NCBI RefSeq assembly: GCF_016616095.2
Contig: NZ_CP067089.2
Span: forward strand, 806,001-870,000
Direction of reading: 5' to 3'
Source: Breznakiella homolactica
Lineage (GTDB): Bacteria > Spirochaetota > Spirochaetia > Treponematales > Breznakiellaceae
Length of the DNA: 64,000 bases
The notes beneath the pieces were generated by a model. It was not told the DNA's origin. It did no database searches and worked only from the letters and a program-made list of their open reading frames with translations. How positions within the stretch are numbered: the stretch's first letter is position 1; each line of letters starts with the position of its first letter. The translations under genes and the position numbers were made by a program. Shown one piece after another: positions 53,158-60,985 of the stretch.

Positions 53158-54086
53158 TGGCAGCCACAATCCGCGAAGTCTATGGAAATGCTTTGGTCAA
53201 ATACGGGAAAGACGATGACAGGGTCGTTGTCCTGGACGCCGATGTTTCATCCTCTACAAAATCAAATATCTTTGCCCAGACCTCCGGGGAACGGTTTTTT
53301 AATGTCGGCATCGCCGAAGCGAACATGGTAGCCATGGCCGCGGGTTTTGCGTCGGAAGGCAAGATTCCCTTTGTGAATACATTTGCGGTCTTTATATCAA
53401 CCCTGGGGACGCTTGGAGCGAGAACCTTCGCCGGATACGGCAGGGCTCCTATTAAGTTTATGGGAGCCTACGGCGGTATGTCCGACGCTTTTGACGGGGC
53501 AACCCACCACGCCATTGAGGATATTGCCATCATGCGGGCCATTCCCGGGATTACCGTTCTGGTCGCTTCCGACGCGGTTCTTACCGATTGGATCGTCAAA
53601 ACGGCAATTGAAACACCCGCGGCCATGTATGTGCGGCTTTCCCGGGACACCATGCCCGACCTGTACCGGCCTGATGAAAAATTCGAACTGGGCAAAGGAA
53701 AAATACTAAAAGAGGGCAGGGACGCGACAATCATCGCCTGCGGCATCATGAGCGGTTTTTCCCTTGAGGCAGCGTATATACTTGAAAAGGAAGGAATATC
53801 CGTCCGTGTGGTGGATATGTTCTCTATAAAACCTATTGATGAAGCGCTGATAAAACAATGCGCCAGGGAAACGAAAACTATTTTAACCGCCGAGGAGCAC
53901 AGCAAAATCGGCGGACTGGGCAGCGCGGTTGCTGAGGTTCTCGCCGGTAACGGGCTGGGCACCCCTCTGACCATGATCGGCATAAACGACTGCTATACCC
54001 AGTCCGGGCCTTATAAGGATCTCTTGAAAGCTTATGAACTCGATGTTAACAGTATTGCTGATAAAGTGAAAAGCTGTATTAGATGA
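53157..54086 (+). CDS. Transketolase, C-terminal (pyrimidine-binding) subunit
   Basis: Partner half of 309 residues with the pyrimidine-binding and C-terminal domains. The key Glu for cofactor activation is in FNVGIAEANMVAMAAGFA. AGYGRAPIKFMGAYGGMS, THHAIEDIAIMRAIPG and AEEHSKIGGLGSAV are standard. It forms a heterotetramer with the preceding subunit, transferring two-carbon ketol units between sugar phosphates. It starts in overlap with that gene and ends the operon; a small convergent gene lies 9 bp beyond. Confidence 0.95.
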   Translation: MAATIREVYGNALVKYGKDDDRVVVLDADVSSSTKSNIFAQTSGERFFNVGIAEANMVAMAAGFASEGKIPFVNTFAVFISTLGTLGARTFAGYGRAPIKFMGAYGGMSDAFDGATHHAIEDIAIMRAIPGITVLVASDAVLTDWIVKTAIETPAAMYVRLSRDTMPDLYRPDEKFELGKGKILKEGRDATIIACGIMSGFSLEAAYILEKEGISVRVVDMFSIKPIDEALIKQCARETKTILTAEEHSKIGGLGSAVAEVLAGNGLGTPLTMIGINDCYTQSGPYKDLLKAYELDVNSIADKVKSCIR

Positions 54087-54095
54087 GCCTATAGA

Positions 54096-54230
54096 CTAGT
54101 TTTTGTTTCTTTTTCGCAGTTCAGGGTATCCGAAATCATCCCGGTAGAAAAAACGTTTTATCACCCTGGAGAGCAGAAAAATTCCGACTACACCGCCTAA
54201 AAGTATCAGCATGGCATCCAGACCATTCAT
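54096..54230 (-). CDS. Small single-pass membrane protein (44 residues)
   Basis: A short minus-strand frame starts at ATG 54230 and ends at TAG 54098-54096. GAGGT lies 6 nt upstream of the ATG, a good ribosome site. The product starts MNGLDAMLILLGGVVGIFLL, a hydrophobic segment of about 17 residues, and continues as a very basic tail (SRVIKRFFYRDD, ELRKRNKN). This is the layout of small single-pass membrane proteins with a positive cytoplasmic side. It converges with the transketolase operon and diverges from the LacI regulator. No family is recognised. It could be missed by length-based gene callers. Confidence 0.6.
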   Translation of the reverse strand: MNGLDAMLILLGGVVGIFLLSRVIKRFFYRDDFGYPELRKRNKN

Positions 54231-54373
54231 TTTTTTACCTCATATTAAGTATAACAAAAGCATAACAAAACCGGCCGGATGAACCTGTACATTATGTCAA
54301 AAATATTATTTATGTAATAACTTTCTTAAGAAAATACCATAATCCAGCTTTATATTGGATTTACCCTAACTTA

Positions 54374-54382
54374 TGGTATAAT
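54374..54382 (+). promoter_or_regulatory. Extended -10 promoter of the LacI-type regulator, possibly leaderless
   Basis: TGGTATAAT is an extended -10 with a perfect TATAAT (54377-54382). Its end is 6 nt before the ATG at 54389 and no Shine-Dalgarno sequence exists, so the mRNA probably starts at the initiation codon. A weak TTGGAT lies 16 nt upstream as -35. Confidence 0.6.
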
Positions 54383-54388
54383 CAAGCT

Positions 54389-55441
54389 ATGGGTGTCACA
54401 ATTAAGGATATTGCTCAGATTCTCGGGGTTTCCCATACCACTGTGAGCAGAGCGCTTCTGGACCGGCCCGATATTTCCGAACCTATGAAGGAAAAGGTTC
54501 GTAAAGTCGCCCGGGAACTGAATTACCAGACCAATGACCTGGCCCGGAGTCTCGTCAAAAATAAATCCAACGCCATCGGGCTGATCATTCCCGATATTGA
54601 AGACCCCCATTACGCCTCAATCTGCAAACAGCTTTCCCTCCGCCTGGAGGAATCGGGGTACAGTCTCCTGATCTGCAATTCCGAGCGGGACCGGGAAAAG
54701 GACCGGAAATGCATTGAATACCTGATGCGCCAGCGGGTCGCGGGCTATATCATTTTTTCCGGTAACATCCGGGAGGACATTTTTTCTGATTTTTTTGAAC
54801 AGCACTTTCCCACGGTTTTAATCCACACCTACGGGGAACCCCTTGGGGTTGATTCGGTCATGGGCAATAACTTTCTCGGGGCATCCGCCGCGGTTCAGCA
54901 TCTTATTAATATCGGTTACCGCAGAATCGCCCATTTCCGGGGATACGACAACGGTATTCCGAGCCAGGAACGGTACCACGCTTTTCTGGAGACCCTGGAA
55001 GAAAACAAAATCCTCCGGGAGAAATGCCCGATCATCGGCAATGAAGCCTCCTACGAAGGAGGGCTGTGGTCCGCGGAACAGCTCCTGAAGCTTCCCGAGC
55101 GTCCGGAGGCTGTTTTTACGGTAAATGACGCGGTCGCCATCGGCGCTATGCAGTACTTCTACAAGGCAGGCGTCCGGGTGCCTGAGGATATCGCCGTTAT
55201 CGGTTTTGATGATGTCAGTGTGGCGAAAATGATGCCCGTTCCCCTCAGTACTGTCCGGCTTTCAGCCTATGAAATCGCAGATAACGCGTGGAAACAGCTC
55301 AGGGAACAGATTTCCGGGACCCGGCTTCCCGGGGACCACAAAAATACTCTGGTTGAGCCATCCCTGGTGATCAGGGATACCTGCGGGTATAAGCTCAAAC
55401 AAAGCGCCGCCAAAAGAAAAACACTCGAAAACAAGGCCTAG
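54389..55441 (+). CDS. LacI-family transcriptional regulator
   Basis: Regulator of 350 residues. The LacI helix-turn-helix is at 2-50 (TIKDIAQILGVSHTTVSRAL, then VRKVARELNYQTNDLARSL), followed by the hinge and a periplasmic-binding-protein-like sensor domain (IGLIIPDIEDPHYASICKQL; FTVNDAVAIGAMQYFYKAG; IAVIGFDDVSVAKMMPVPLS). The ligand should be a sugar or sugar derivative. It is followed by the Ugp-like importer operon on the same strand, with a candidate operator near 55521, so it is probably the regulator of that operon and perhaps of itself. Translation appears to be leaderless. Confidence 0.94.
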   Translation: MGVTIKDIAQILGVSHTTVSRALLDRPDISEPMKEKVRKVARELNYQTNDLARSLVKNKSNAIGLIIPDIEDPHYASICKQLSLRLEESGYSLLICNSERDREKDRKCIEYLMRQRVAGYIIFSGNIREDIFSDFFEQHFPTVLIHTYGEPLGVDSVMGNNFLGASAAVQHLINIGYRRIAHFRGYDNGIPSQERYHAFLETLEENKILREKCPIIGNEASYEGGLWSAEQLLKLPERPEAVFTVNDAVAIGAMQYFYKAGVRVPEDIAVIGFDDVSVAKMMPVPLSTVRLSAYEIADNAWKQLREQISGTRLPGDHKNTLVEPSLVIRDTCGYKLKQSAAKRKTLENKA

Positions 55442-55477
55442 ACCCTGGAACTGGTACATTTTTCACGCACAAAAAAT

Positions 55478-55537
55478 TTGACTTTTCCCATAACTATGAT
55501 ATTATAATAAATATCTCTACTTTAACGTGTGCGTAAA
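55478..55537 (+). promoter_or_regulatory. Possible promoter and LacI-type operator of the Ugp-like operon
   Basis: TTGACT (55478-55483) is followed after 19 nt by TATAAT (55503-55508), a long spacer. Downstream, TTTAACGTGTGCGTAAA (55521-55537) is an imperfect palindrome with ACG/CGT arms, as in many LacI-family operators. A related half-site ACGCACA lies at 55465-55471. A LacI-type regulator is the neighbouring gene; binding is inferred. Confidence 0.45.
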
Positions 55538-55596
55538 TAAGAAGCTTTTCCGTTTGTGGATTGGAGAGCACAGAAACAAACCATAGGGAGGAAACT

Positions 55597-56907
55597 ATGA
55601 AGAAACGTTTCGTTTCGGCGGCGGTATTGGTACTGGCTTGTATGCTGTTGGCTGTACCGGTAATGGCTGGAGGCCAGAATGACAAAGGCAGTGCTACCGG
55701 GGACGGTCCCATAGTTCTGCGTTTTTACTTTCCCGTCGGTGTCGCCGGACCGCTTGCAACCTACATGGGTGAAATGGCCGCGGAATTTACGAAAGCCCAT
55801 CCCAATATTATCGTTGAGCCTATCTATTCCGGGGGATACATCGAAACCATACAGCGGGCTCTGACTTCGAGCAAAGCCGGCAATCCTCCGGATGTAGCCT
55901 TGCTTACCGCGGCTGATATTTGGACCGGTGTGGATGAGAAAATCATCCTGCCTCTGGGGCCGTTTATCAAACAGGAAGGCGGCGATGCGTTCCTGTCCCG
56001 CTACTTTGAAGCCTTTCTCGATGACTGCGACGTAGCGGGGGAGTATTACGCCCTGCCGTTCCAGAAGAGCACCCCGATTTTCTATTACAACAAGGATATG
56101 TTCCGGGAAGCCGGGCTTGATCCGAATAAGCCGCCCGCGACCTGGACAGAAATGAAGGACATGGCGCAGAAACTCGTCCAAAAGGAACGGGGTGAAACCA
56201 CCCGCTGGGGCGTGGAAATTCCCATTGACCAGTGGCTGCTGTCGTGCTTCATTTTCCAGAACGGAGGCCAGATCAACAATCCCGAGGGAACAAAGACCTT
56301 CCTCAATTCCTCTGAGGCAATCGGCGCTCTGGAATTCCTGCAGTCCCTGTCAGCGGAAGGACTTATGCCCGCCCGCCGGCTTTTCGGCGATTCATCGGCG
56401 GATTTTGTGGCCGGCAAAACTGCTATGATGTACAATTCCACCGGAAGCATGGCCTTTGTCAAGGAAAGCGCCACCTTTGACTGGGGGGTCGCATTCCTCC
56501 CGGAAAACAAAAAGCGCATCGTCGCCACCGGCGGCGGCCAGCTGGTTATCATGTCCGGCATACCGGAAGCCCGTCAGAAGGCGGCGTGGGAATTCCTTAA
56601 ATGGATGACCGAGCCCGAACAGGCTGCCTACTGGAGCATGAAGACCGGCTACGTGGCGGTAAACAAAGGGGCCTTTGATGTTCCCGAGATGAAACAATAC
56701 GTGGAAGGTTTCCCGTATTCCATCGCTGCCCGGGACCAGCTCCAGTATGCGGTTGGGGAGCCTCCTTCAACCCACAATGCCCGCCAGATTTCCCGGTTCA
56801 TGACCGATGCCATTGAAGGAGCCCTGGCCGGCCGGGTAACACCTGCGGCGGCTCTTAACAGCGCCCAGGCAGAAGCGGAAAAAGTTCTCCAGGCGTACAA
56901 CAAGTAA
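55597..56907 (+). CDS. Extracellular sugar/glycerol-phosphate-type binding protein (family 1)
   Basis: Family-1 solute-binding protein, 436 residues, nearest by eye to UgpB-type proteins. The signal peptide ends CMLLAVPVMAGGQNDKG; cleavage after Ala is likely and no lipobox Cys follows, so the product should be a soluble periplasmic protein. The mature part has IVLRFYFPVGVAGPLATYMG, YYALPFQKSTPIFYYNKDMF and FLKWMTEPEQAAYWSMKTGY. AGGGAGGAAACT precedes the ATG. It is the first gene of the operon under the LacI-type regulator, and a strong stem-loop follows its stop. Confidence 0.93.
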   Translation: MKKRFVSAAVLVLACMLLAVPVMAGGQNDKGSATGDGPIVLRFYFPVGVAGPLATYMGEMAAEFTKAHPNIIVEPIYSGGYIETIQRALTSSKAGNPPDVALLTAADIWTGVDEKIILPLGPFIKQEGGDAFLSRYFEAFLDDCDVAGEYYALPFQKSTPIFYYNKDMFREAGLDPNKPPATWTEMKDMAQKLVQKERGETTRWGVEIPIDQWLLSCFIFQNGGQINNPEGTKTFLNSSEAIGALEFLQSLSAEGLMPARRLFGDSSADFVAGKTAMMYNSTGSMAFVKESATFDWGVAFLPENKKRIVATGGGQLVIMSGIPEARQKAAWEFLKWMTEPEQAAYWSMKTGYVAVNKGAFDVPEMKQYVEGFPYSIAARDQLQYAVGEPPSTHNARQISRFMTDAIEGALAGRVTPAAALNSAQAEAEKVLQAYNK

Positions 56908-56917
56908 TTCTGCGGAA

Positions 56918-56941
56918 GAGCCCCGGCTCCGGCCGGGGCTC
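56918..56941 (+). other. Intercistronic stem-loop between binding-protein and permease genes
   Basis: GAGCCCCGGC (56918-56927), loop TCCG, GCCGGGGCTC (56932-56941): a perfect 10-bp GC-rich stem, with no T-run after it. It probably protects the binding-protein message or causes partial termination. Confidence 0.7.
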
Positions 56942-57016
56942 GGGGAACCACCGCCGGAAGCTTCACGCGGCAGACCGAACATTAAGAAACATTAAGAAGA
57001 ATTGCTGAGGTAGTCC

Positions 57017-57904
57017 ATGAAATCCCATAGAAAACTGCGGACCTATATACTGGGATATGTACTCATTCTCCCGAGTATGCTCTTTCTTATTTCTTTTACC
57101 TATTACCCGGTGGTCCGGTCTTTTGTGCTGAGCCTGTTCCGGCAGGTGCCCGGCGCGGGCCAATCATTTATCGGTTTCGGGAATTACGCGGAAATGTTCG
57201 GTACGGAGCTTTTCCGCCAGGTTATGTGGAACAATCTCATATATTCCCTGGGAAGCACCATCCCGTCGATTATTCTCGGGCTGATTTTTGCCCTTCTCCT
57301 GAACGGAAAAATCAGGGGCAGGGGATTTTTCAGATTTTCATTCTTTTACCCGACCATGATCCCCATCGCGGCGGCATCCATGGTGTGGATTTTCCTCTTT
57401 ACCCAGTCCTACGGACTGGTCAACAAAATTCTCGGCATTCTCCATTTACCTTCAAACATTGACTGGCTTAATTCCACCCCTTACGCGATGGTCGCTATCA
57501 TCTGCGTATCAATATGGAAATTCGCCGGATATTACATGCTGCTTTTTCTTTCCGGACTCCAGTCCATTGATCCGAGCTACTATGAGGCGGCGCTTCTCGA
57601 GGGGGCATCAACCTGGCAGAAAACCTATAAGATAACCCTGCCGCTCCTGTCGCCGACCACTTTTTTTATCGTCCTTATGGCAATTATCAATTCGTTCCAG
57701 TCGGTGGATCAGATATACGTGATGACCCGGGGCGGCCCTTACAATACCACCAACGTCCTCCTGTATTACATATACCAGTACGGGTTTGTGTATTGGGATA
57801 CCGGAACCGCCAGCACCGCCTCTTCCGTGCTGTTCATAATCCTTTTGATCATAACGGTTATTTACTACCGCGGTCTCCAGCACTTTGTGAGTTACGAGAG
57901 GTAG
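57017..57904 (+). CDS. CUT1 ABC importer permease, UgpA/MalF type
   Basis: Permease of 295 residues with about six membrane helices. The coupling loop is PSYYEAALLEGASTWQKTYK followed by ITLPLL, the EAA motif. The N-terminus (ILGYVLILPSMLFLISFTYY) and the segment GFGNYAEMFGTELFRQVMWN match UgpA-like proteins. The possible ribosome site is weak (GCTGAGGTAG). It lies 109 bp after the binding-protein gene, a gap that holds a strong stem-loop, and is 3 bp before the second permease. The substrate could be a glycerophosphodiester or disaccharide. Confidence 0.93.
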   Translation: MKSHRKLRTYILGYVLILPSMLFLISFTYYPVVRSFVLSLFRQVPGAGQSFIGFGNYAEMFGTELFRQVMWNNLIYSLGSTIPSIILGLIFALLLNGKIRGRGFFRFSFFYPTMIPIAAASMVWIFLFTQSYGLVNKILGILHLPSNIDWLNSTPYAMVAIICVSIWKFAGYYMLLFLSGLQSIDPSYYEAALLEGASTWQKTYKITLPLLSPTTFFIVLMAIINSFQSVDQIYVMTRGGPYNTTNVLLYYIYQYGFVYWDTGTASTASSVLFIILLIITVIYYRGLQHFVSYER

Positions 57905-57907
57905 GCC

Positions 57908-58744
57908 ATGAAAAAAAACAGCATCACCCCCGCGGGGGTATTCAAATACCTGTTCCTGATTATCTCAGCGGCGATTATCCTGCTTCCGCTGGTATGGCTG
58001 GCCACCACGGCGTTTAAGACAAAGGCTGAAATTTTCTCAAACCCCTTTGCCTTGCTGCCGGAACAGTTCAGCATGAAGAATTTTACCGACGCGTGGGCGT
58101 ACGCTCCCTTCGGAAAATACTATATGAATACCATTGTCACTTCCCTGGGGCTTCTGATAGTCCAGCTCGTAACCGTCACCATGGCTGCCTTCGCCTTTGC
58201 CCGGCTGTCTTTTCCGGGAAGGGACCTGTTTTTTATGCTGTTTCTCACACAGCTCATGATAACACCCCAGAGCACCATTTTTCCGAATTACCTGACGGTA
58301 AGCCAGATGCGTCTCCTGGACACCCGGATCGGGGTAATGATTCCGTACTTCGCTTCGGCCATGGGGACGTTTCTCCTGAGGCAGTCCTTTAAAAGCATTC
58401 CCGACGCGCTGGAGGACGCCGGAAAACTCGACGGCTGCAACACTTTCCAGCTGATTTTCCATATCTTCATTCCCGAGGTAAAACCGGCAATGATCGCGTT
58501 TTCCATTCTGAGCGTCACCCACCACTGGAACGAATTTATGTGGCCGCTCCTGGTCACCGAAACCGCCCGGTCCAGAACCTTGACGGTGGGGCTTACGGTG
58601 TTTGCCCAGCAGGCCGAGGGCGGGGCTGAATGGGGGCTGCTCATGGCGGCGACGCTGATTGTCGTACTGCCGCTTCTCATAGCCTTTACGCTTTTCCAGC
58701 GGCTGTTTGTGCAGTCGTTTACCAGTTCAGGGATAAAGGGGTAG
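57908..58744 (+). CDS. CUT1 ABC importer permease, UgpE/MalG type
   Basis: Partner permease of 278 residues. EAA loop DALEDAGKLDGCNTFQLIFH followed by IFIPEV; the terminus FQRLFVQSFTSSGIKG is the usual MalG/UgpE type. Six helices are predicted. GAGAGGTAGGCC precedes the ATG, which follows the first permease stop by 3 bp. The stop is 5 bp before the phosphoesterase gene, so the operon continues. No ATPase gene is present in the operon. Confidence 0.93.
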   Translation: MKKNSITPAGVFKYLFLIISAAIILLPLVWLATTAFKTKAEIFSNPFALLPEQFSMKNFTDAWAYAPFGKYYMNTIVTSLGLLIVQLVTVTMAAFAFARLSFPGRDLFFMLFLTQLMITPQSTIFPNYLTVSQMRLLDTRIGVMIPYFASAMGTFLLRQSFKSIPDALEDAGKLDGCNTFQLIFHIFIPEVKPAMIAFSILSVTHHWNEFMWPLLVTETARSRTLTVGLTVFAQQAEGGAEWGLLMAATLIVVLPLLIAFTLFQRLFVQSFTSSGIKG

Positions 58745-58749
58745 CAAAC

Positions 58750-59553
58750 ATGGACGAATTACGGCTTGTTCTTTTCGGGGATACCCACATCGGTCCGAAT
58801 TCCGAATGCAGACCCGGGGATGAAGTTGAAGGATTAATGAGACAATTTACGGATATCGTTAATACCGAAATTAAACCCGACCTTGTAATTGACCTTGGGG
58901 ACCGGGTAAATAACCGGGACCATGATTCGGATAAAAAGAACCTGGAAATAATCGCCGCTGTACTTCGGAACCTGACAGTGCCCTGTGCCCATATTTTCGG
59001 CAACCACGATATCCATTACCTGACAAAAGAAGAGAACGAAAGCATCTTGAATTCCGAACTGAAATACCGGTCGAGCACCGTGAAGGGTTTCGAGCTTATT
59101 TTTCTCGATACCGCGGATCCGATCGTTGAGTTTATCGGCGGTGATGTGTCCGGCAGCCAGCTCCAGTGGCTTCGCGGAACCCTGCAGAAAAACGACAAGC
59201 CAAAGCTTGTATTCGGCCACCATCCCATAGAAACCCAGAATCTCGCCGGAAATCCCCATTTTACGGCTTTCCCCCATCTCGCGGCGCTCCGGGACGGCGG
59301 GAGAATTTCCGAGCTTCTGAAACAAACGAATTCGGTAATCGCCTATATCAGCGCCCATGTCCATTGGTTCTATTTTTTGACCCGGGGGCCGCTCCATTTT
59401 ATTTCTGTCCCGTCCTTTGTCGAAGCGTATCCCCTTAATAAAAACGCCCCCGGTATGTATGCGGAACTCACCGTAACCGGGGACGGAGCCGTAACAACCG
59501 TTGTCAAAAGCATCAATCCGAAACGGGTGCTGGGGTATTACGAAGCGAAGTAA
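58750..59553 (+). CDS. Calcineurin-like metallophosphoesterase
   Basis: Binuclear metallophosphoesterase, 267 residues, cytoplasmic. Motifs in order: VLFGDTHIGP (Asp, His), VIDLGDRVNNRD (Asp), IFGNHDIHY (Asn, His), LVFGHHPIE (His) and YISAHVHWFY, where the final GHxH motif is AHVH with both His kept. The order is that of class III phosphodiesterases such as GpdQ or cAMP/glycerophosphodiesterases. AAAGGGG precedes the ATG at 58750; the longer frame from 58630 overlaps the permease gene. Its place after a Ugp-like importer suggests that it hydrolyses an imported phosphodiester (inference). Confidence 0.9.
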   Translation: MDELRLVLFGDTHIGPNSECRPGDEVEGLMRQFTDIVNTEIKPDLVIDLGDRVNNRDHDSDKKNLEIIAAVLRNLTVPCAHIFGNHDIHYLTKEENESILNSELKYRSSTVKGFELIFLDTADPIVEFIGGDVSGSQLQWLRGTLQKNDKPKLVFGHHPIETQNLAGNPHFTAFPHLAALRDGGRISELLKQTNSVIAYISAHVHWFYFLTRGPLHFISVPSFVEAYPLNKNAPGMYAELTVTGDGAVTTVVKSINPKRVLGYYEAK

Positions 59554-59716
59554 CGGGGATTTGGTTTCCTTCTGAACCGGTTTGTCTGGGCGCCGGGGAT
59601 AGCCGCCCGGGGTATAAATTTGCATAACCCCGTAAAACCTATTAGACTTTTACCTGACATACAGGCCGTACAGTTTGTATGGCCGCCGAAAACCAGTTCA
59701 AAAGAGGAGTACAAGT

Positions 59717-60187
59717 ATGAAAGGAAATCCAAAACTCATCGATGCGTTGAATATGCTTCTGGCAGGGGAATTAACCGCAATCAACCAGTACATAGTACAT
59801 GCCGAAATGTGTGAAGACTGGGGTTATGGAAAACTCCATGAACATTTTGAGAAGCGGGCTATTTCTGAAATGAAGCACGCGGAAAAACTCATCGGGCGTA
59901 TTCTCTTTCTTGAGGGATCTCCGGTGGTTTCTACACTCAACAAGATTTCCATCGGAAAGGATGTGCCTGCGATGCTTGCCAATGACCACAAAGCCGAGGC
60001 TGATACCATAAAGGATTACAATGCCACCATTGCGCTGGCCGCGGAAGTAAAGGACCATGCCACCAGGGATTTCCTCCAGGAAATCCTTAATGATGAAGAC
60101 AAGCATATTGATGATATTGAAGCTCTCCAGGACCAGACGGAGCAGATGGGCATACAGATATTTCTTTCCACTCAGTCCGAAGAGTAA
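59717..60187 (+). CDS. bfr: Bacterioferritin
   Basis: Iron-storage protein that forms a 24-subunit haem-containing shell. All ferroxidase ligands are in standard numbering: Glu18 (LLAGELTAIN), Glu51 and His54 (SEMKHAEK), Glu94 (DHKAEADTI), Glu127 and His130 (NDEDKHIDD). Met52, the haem ligand, is present. Length 156 is typical. GAGGAGTAC lies about 8 nt before the ATG at 59717; the frame start at 59675 is less likely. It is preceded by 163 bp that contain imperfect GC-rich inverted repeats but no clear iron-box. Stored iron and protection from peroxide suit an anaerobe meeting oxygen. Confidence 0.96.
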   Translation: MKGNPKLIDALNMLLAGELTAINQYIVHAEMCEDWGYGKLHEHFEKRAISEMKHAEKLIGRILFLEGSPVVSTLNKISIGKDVPAMLANDHKAEADTIKDYNATIALAAEVKDHATRDFLQEILNDEDKHIDDIEALQDQTEQMGIQIFLSTQSEE

Positions 60188-60255
60188 CCGCTACACCGGG
60201 ACGGAAGCAATGGGAGGAGCTTTTGTCCCGGCCAATGTAAAAAAGAGACGTAAAA

Positions 60256-60930
60256 ATGGGATCCCGCATTATTATCTATTTCTTGTCGGAGCTGGAATAT
60301 AACAATTCAGTATTTTGGATGAATGAAAACAACGGGTTTTACCGGGATGCCAAAAACGAATTCCAAACATTAACTAAACGGATAGTCAGGCAGATTTCCT
60401 CCTTTGACGAATCCGTAGCCAATTTGCAGAAAAATGATGTCATCTTCGGATTGGACAGGGATACGAGATTCCGCAGGGAAAAGCGGCCCTACAGCACCTG
60501 TTTTTCCGCGGATATTCCTTCAAAAAACAACAAAATGCCGGTCTTCGCCGCGTACCGAATATACATCCGGCCCGCGTCTTCCGCGATTATGGGAGGAATT
60601 TTCGAAACCCGTTACCCGGAAATGGCGGACACTATCCGAAAATATATGATTGAACACTGCGATGAATTCCTGGAAATCATCGATGATTACATATTCAAGC
60701 ATACCTTTACCATATTCGGAGAGAAGCTGCGGCAGATACCCTGGTATATTGACACAAACCATCCCCTGACGGAATTGCTCATGAACAAATCCTGGATTGT
60801 TTCTTACCCAATAGACAATAGCCAGCTCGAGTTTCCCGACATCCTGATCGACTGCATTATCGAAAAGTTTAAAATCATGCAGCCCTTCATAAATTTTTTC
60901 AACAAGGCCCTGGAACCGGCCGCCATATAA
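60256..60930 (+). CDS. DUF2461 domain protein
   Basis: The 224-residue protein matches DUF2461 (TIGR02453) by pattern: FLSELEYNNSVFWMNENNGF at the start, VRQISSFDESVANLQ, then VIFGLDRDTRFRREKRPYST and IYIRPASSAIMGGIFE. In the family the Arg-Asp...Arg-Phe...Asp-Lys-x-Pro-Tyr segment is the best conserved; here it is RDTRFRREKRPY. The function is unknown in all members. AAGAGACG precedes the ATG weakly. It lies 68 bp after bacterioferritin on the same strand and ends before a bidirectional terminator. Confidence 0.85.
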   Translation: MGSRIIIYFLSELEYNNSVFWMNENNGFYRDAKNEFQTLTKRIVRQISSFDESVANLQKNDVIFGLDRDTRFRREKRPYSTCFSADIPSKNNKMPVFAAYRIYIRPASSAIMGGIFETRYPEMADTIRKYMIEHCDEFLEIIDDYIFKHTFTIFGEKLRQIPWYIDTNHPLTELLMNKSWIVSYPIDNSQLEFPDILIDCIIEKFKIMQPFINFFNKALEPAAI

Positions 60931-60985
60931 CCTGCCGCGGCTGTAAAGCGTTTTGTTGCGGCGTTAGGTTTACCTTCCGGAAATA

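Noticed and set aside
59570-59716. A riboswitch or iron-box before bacterioferritin
   Set aside because: There are imperfect GC-rich inverted repeats, but no known riboswitch core or Fur-like palindrome could be recognised.
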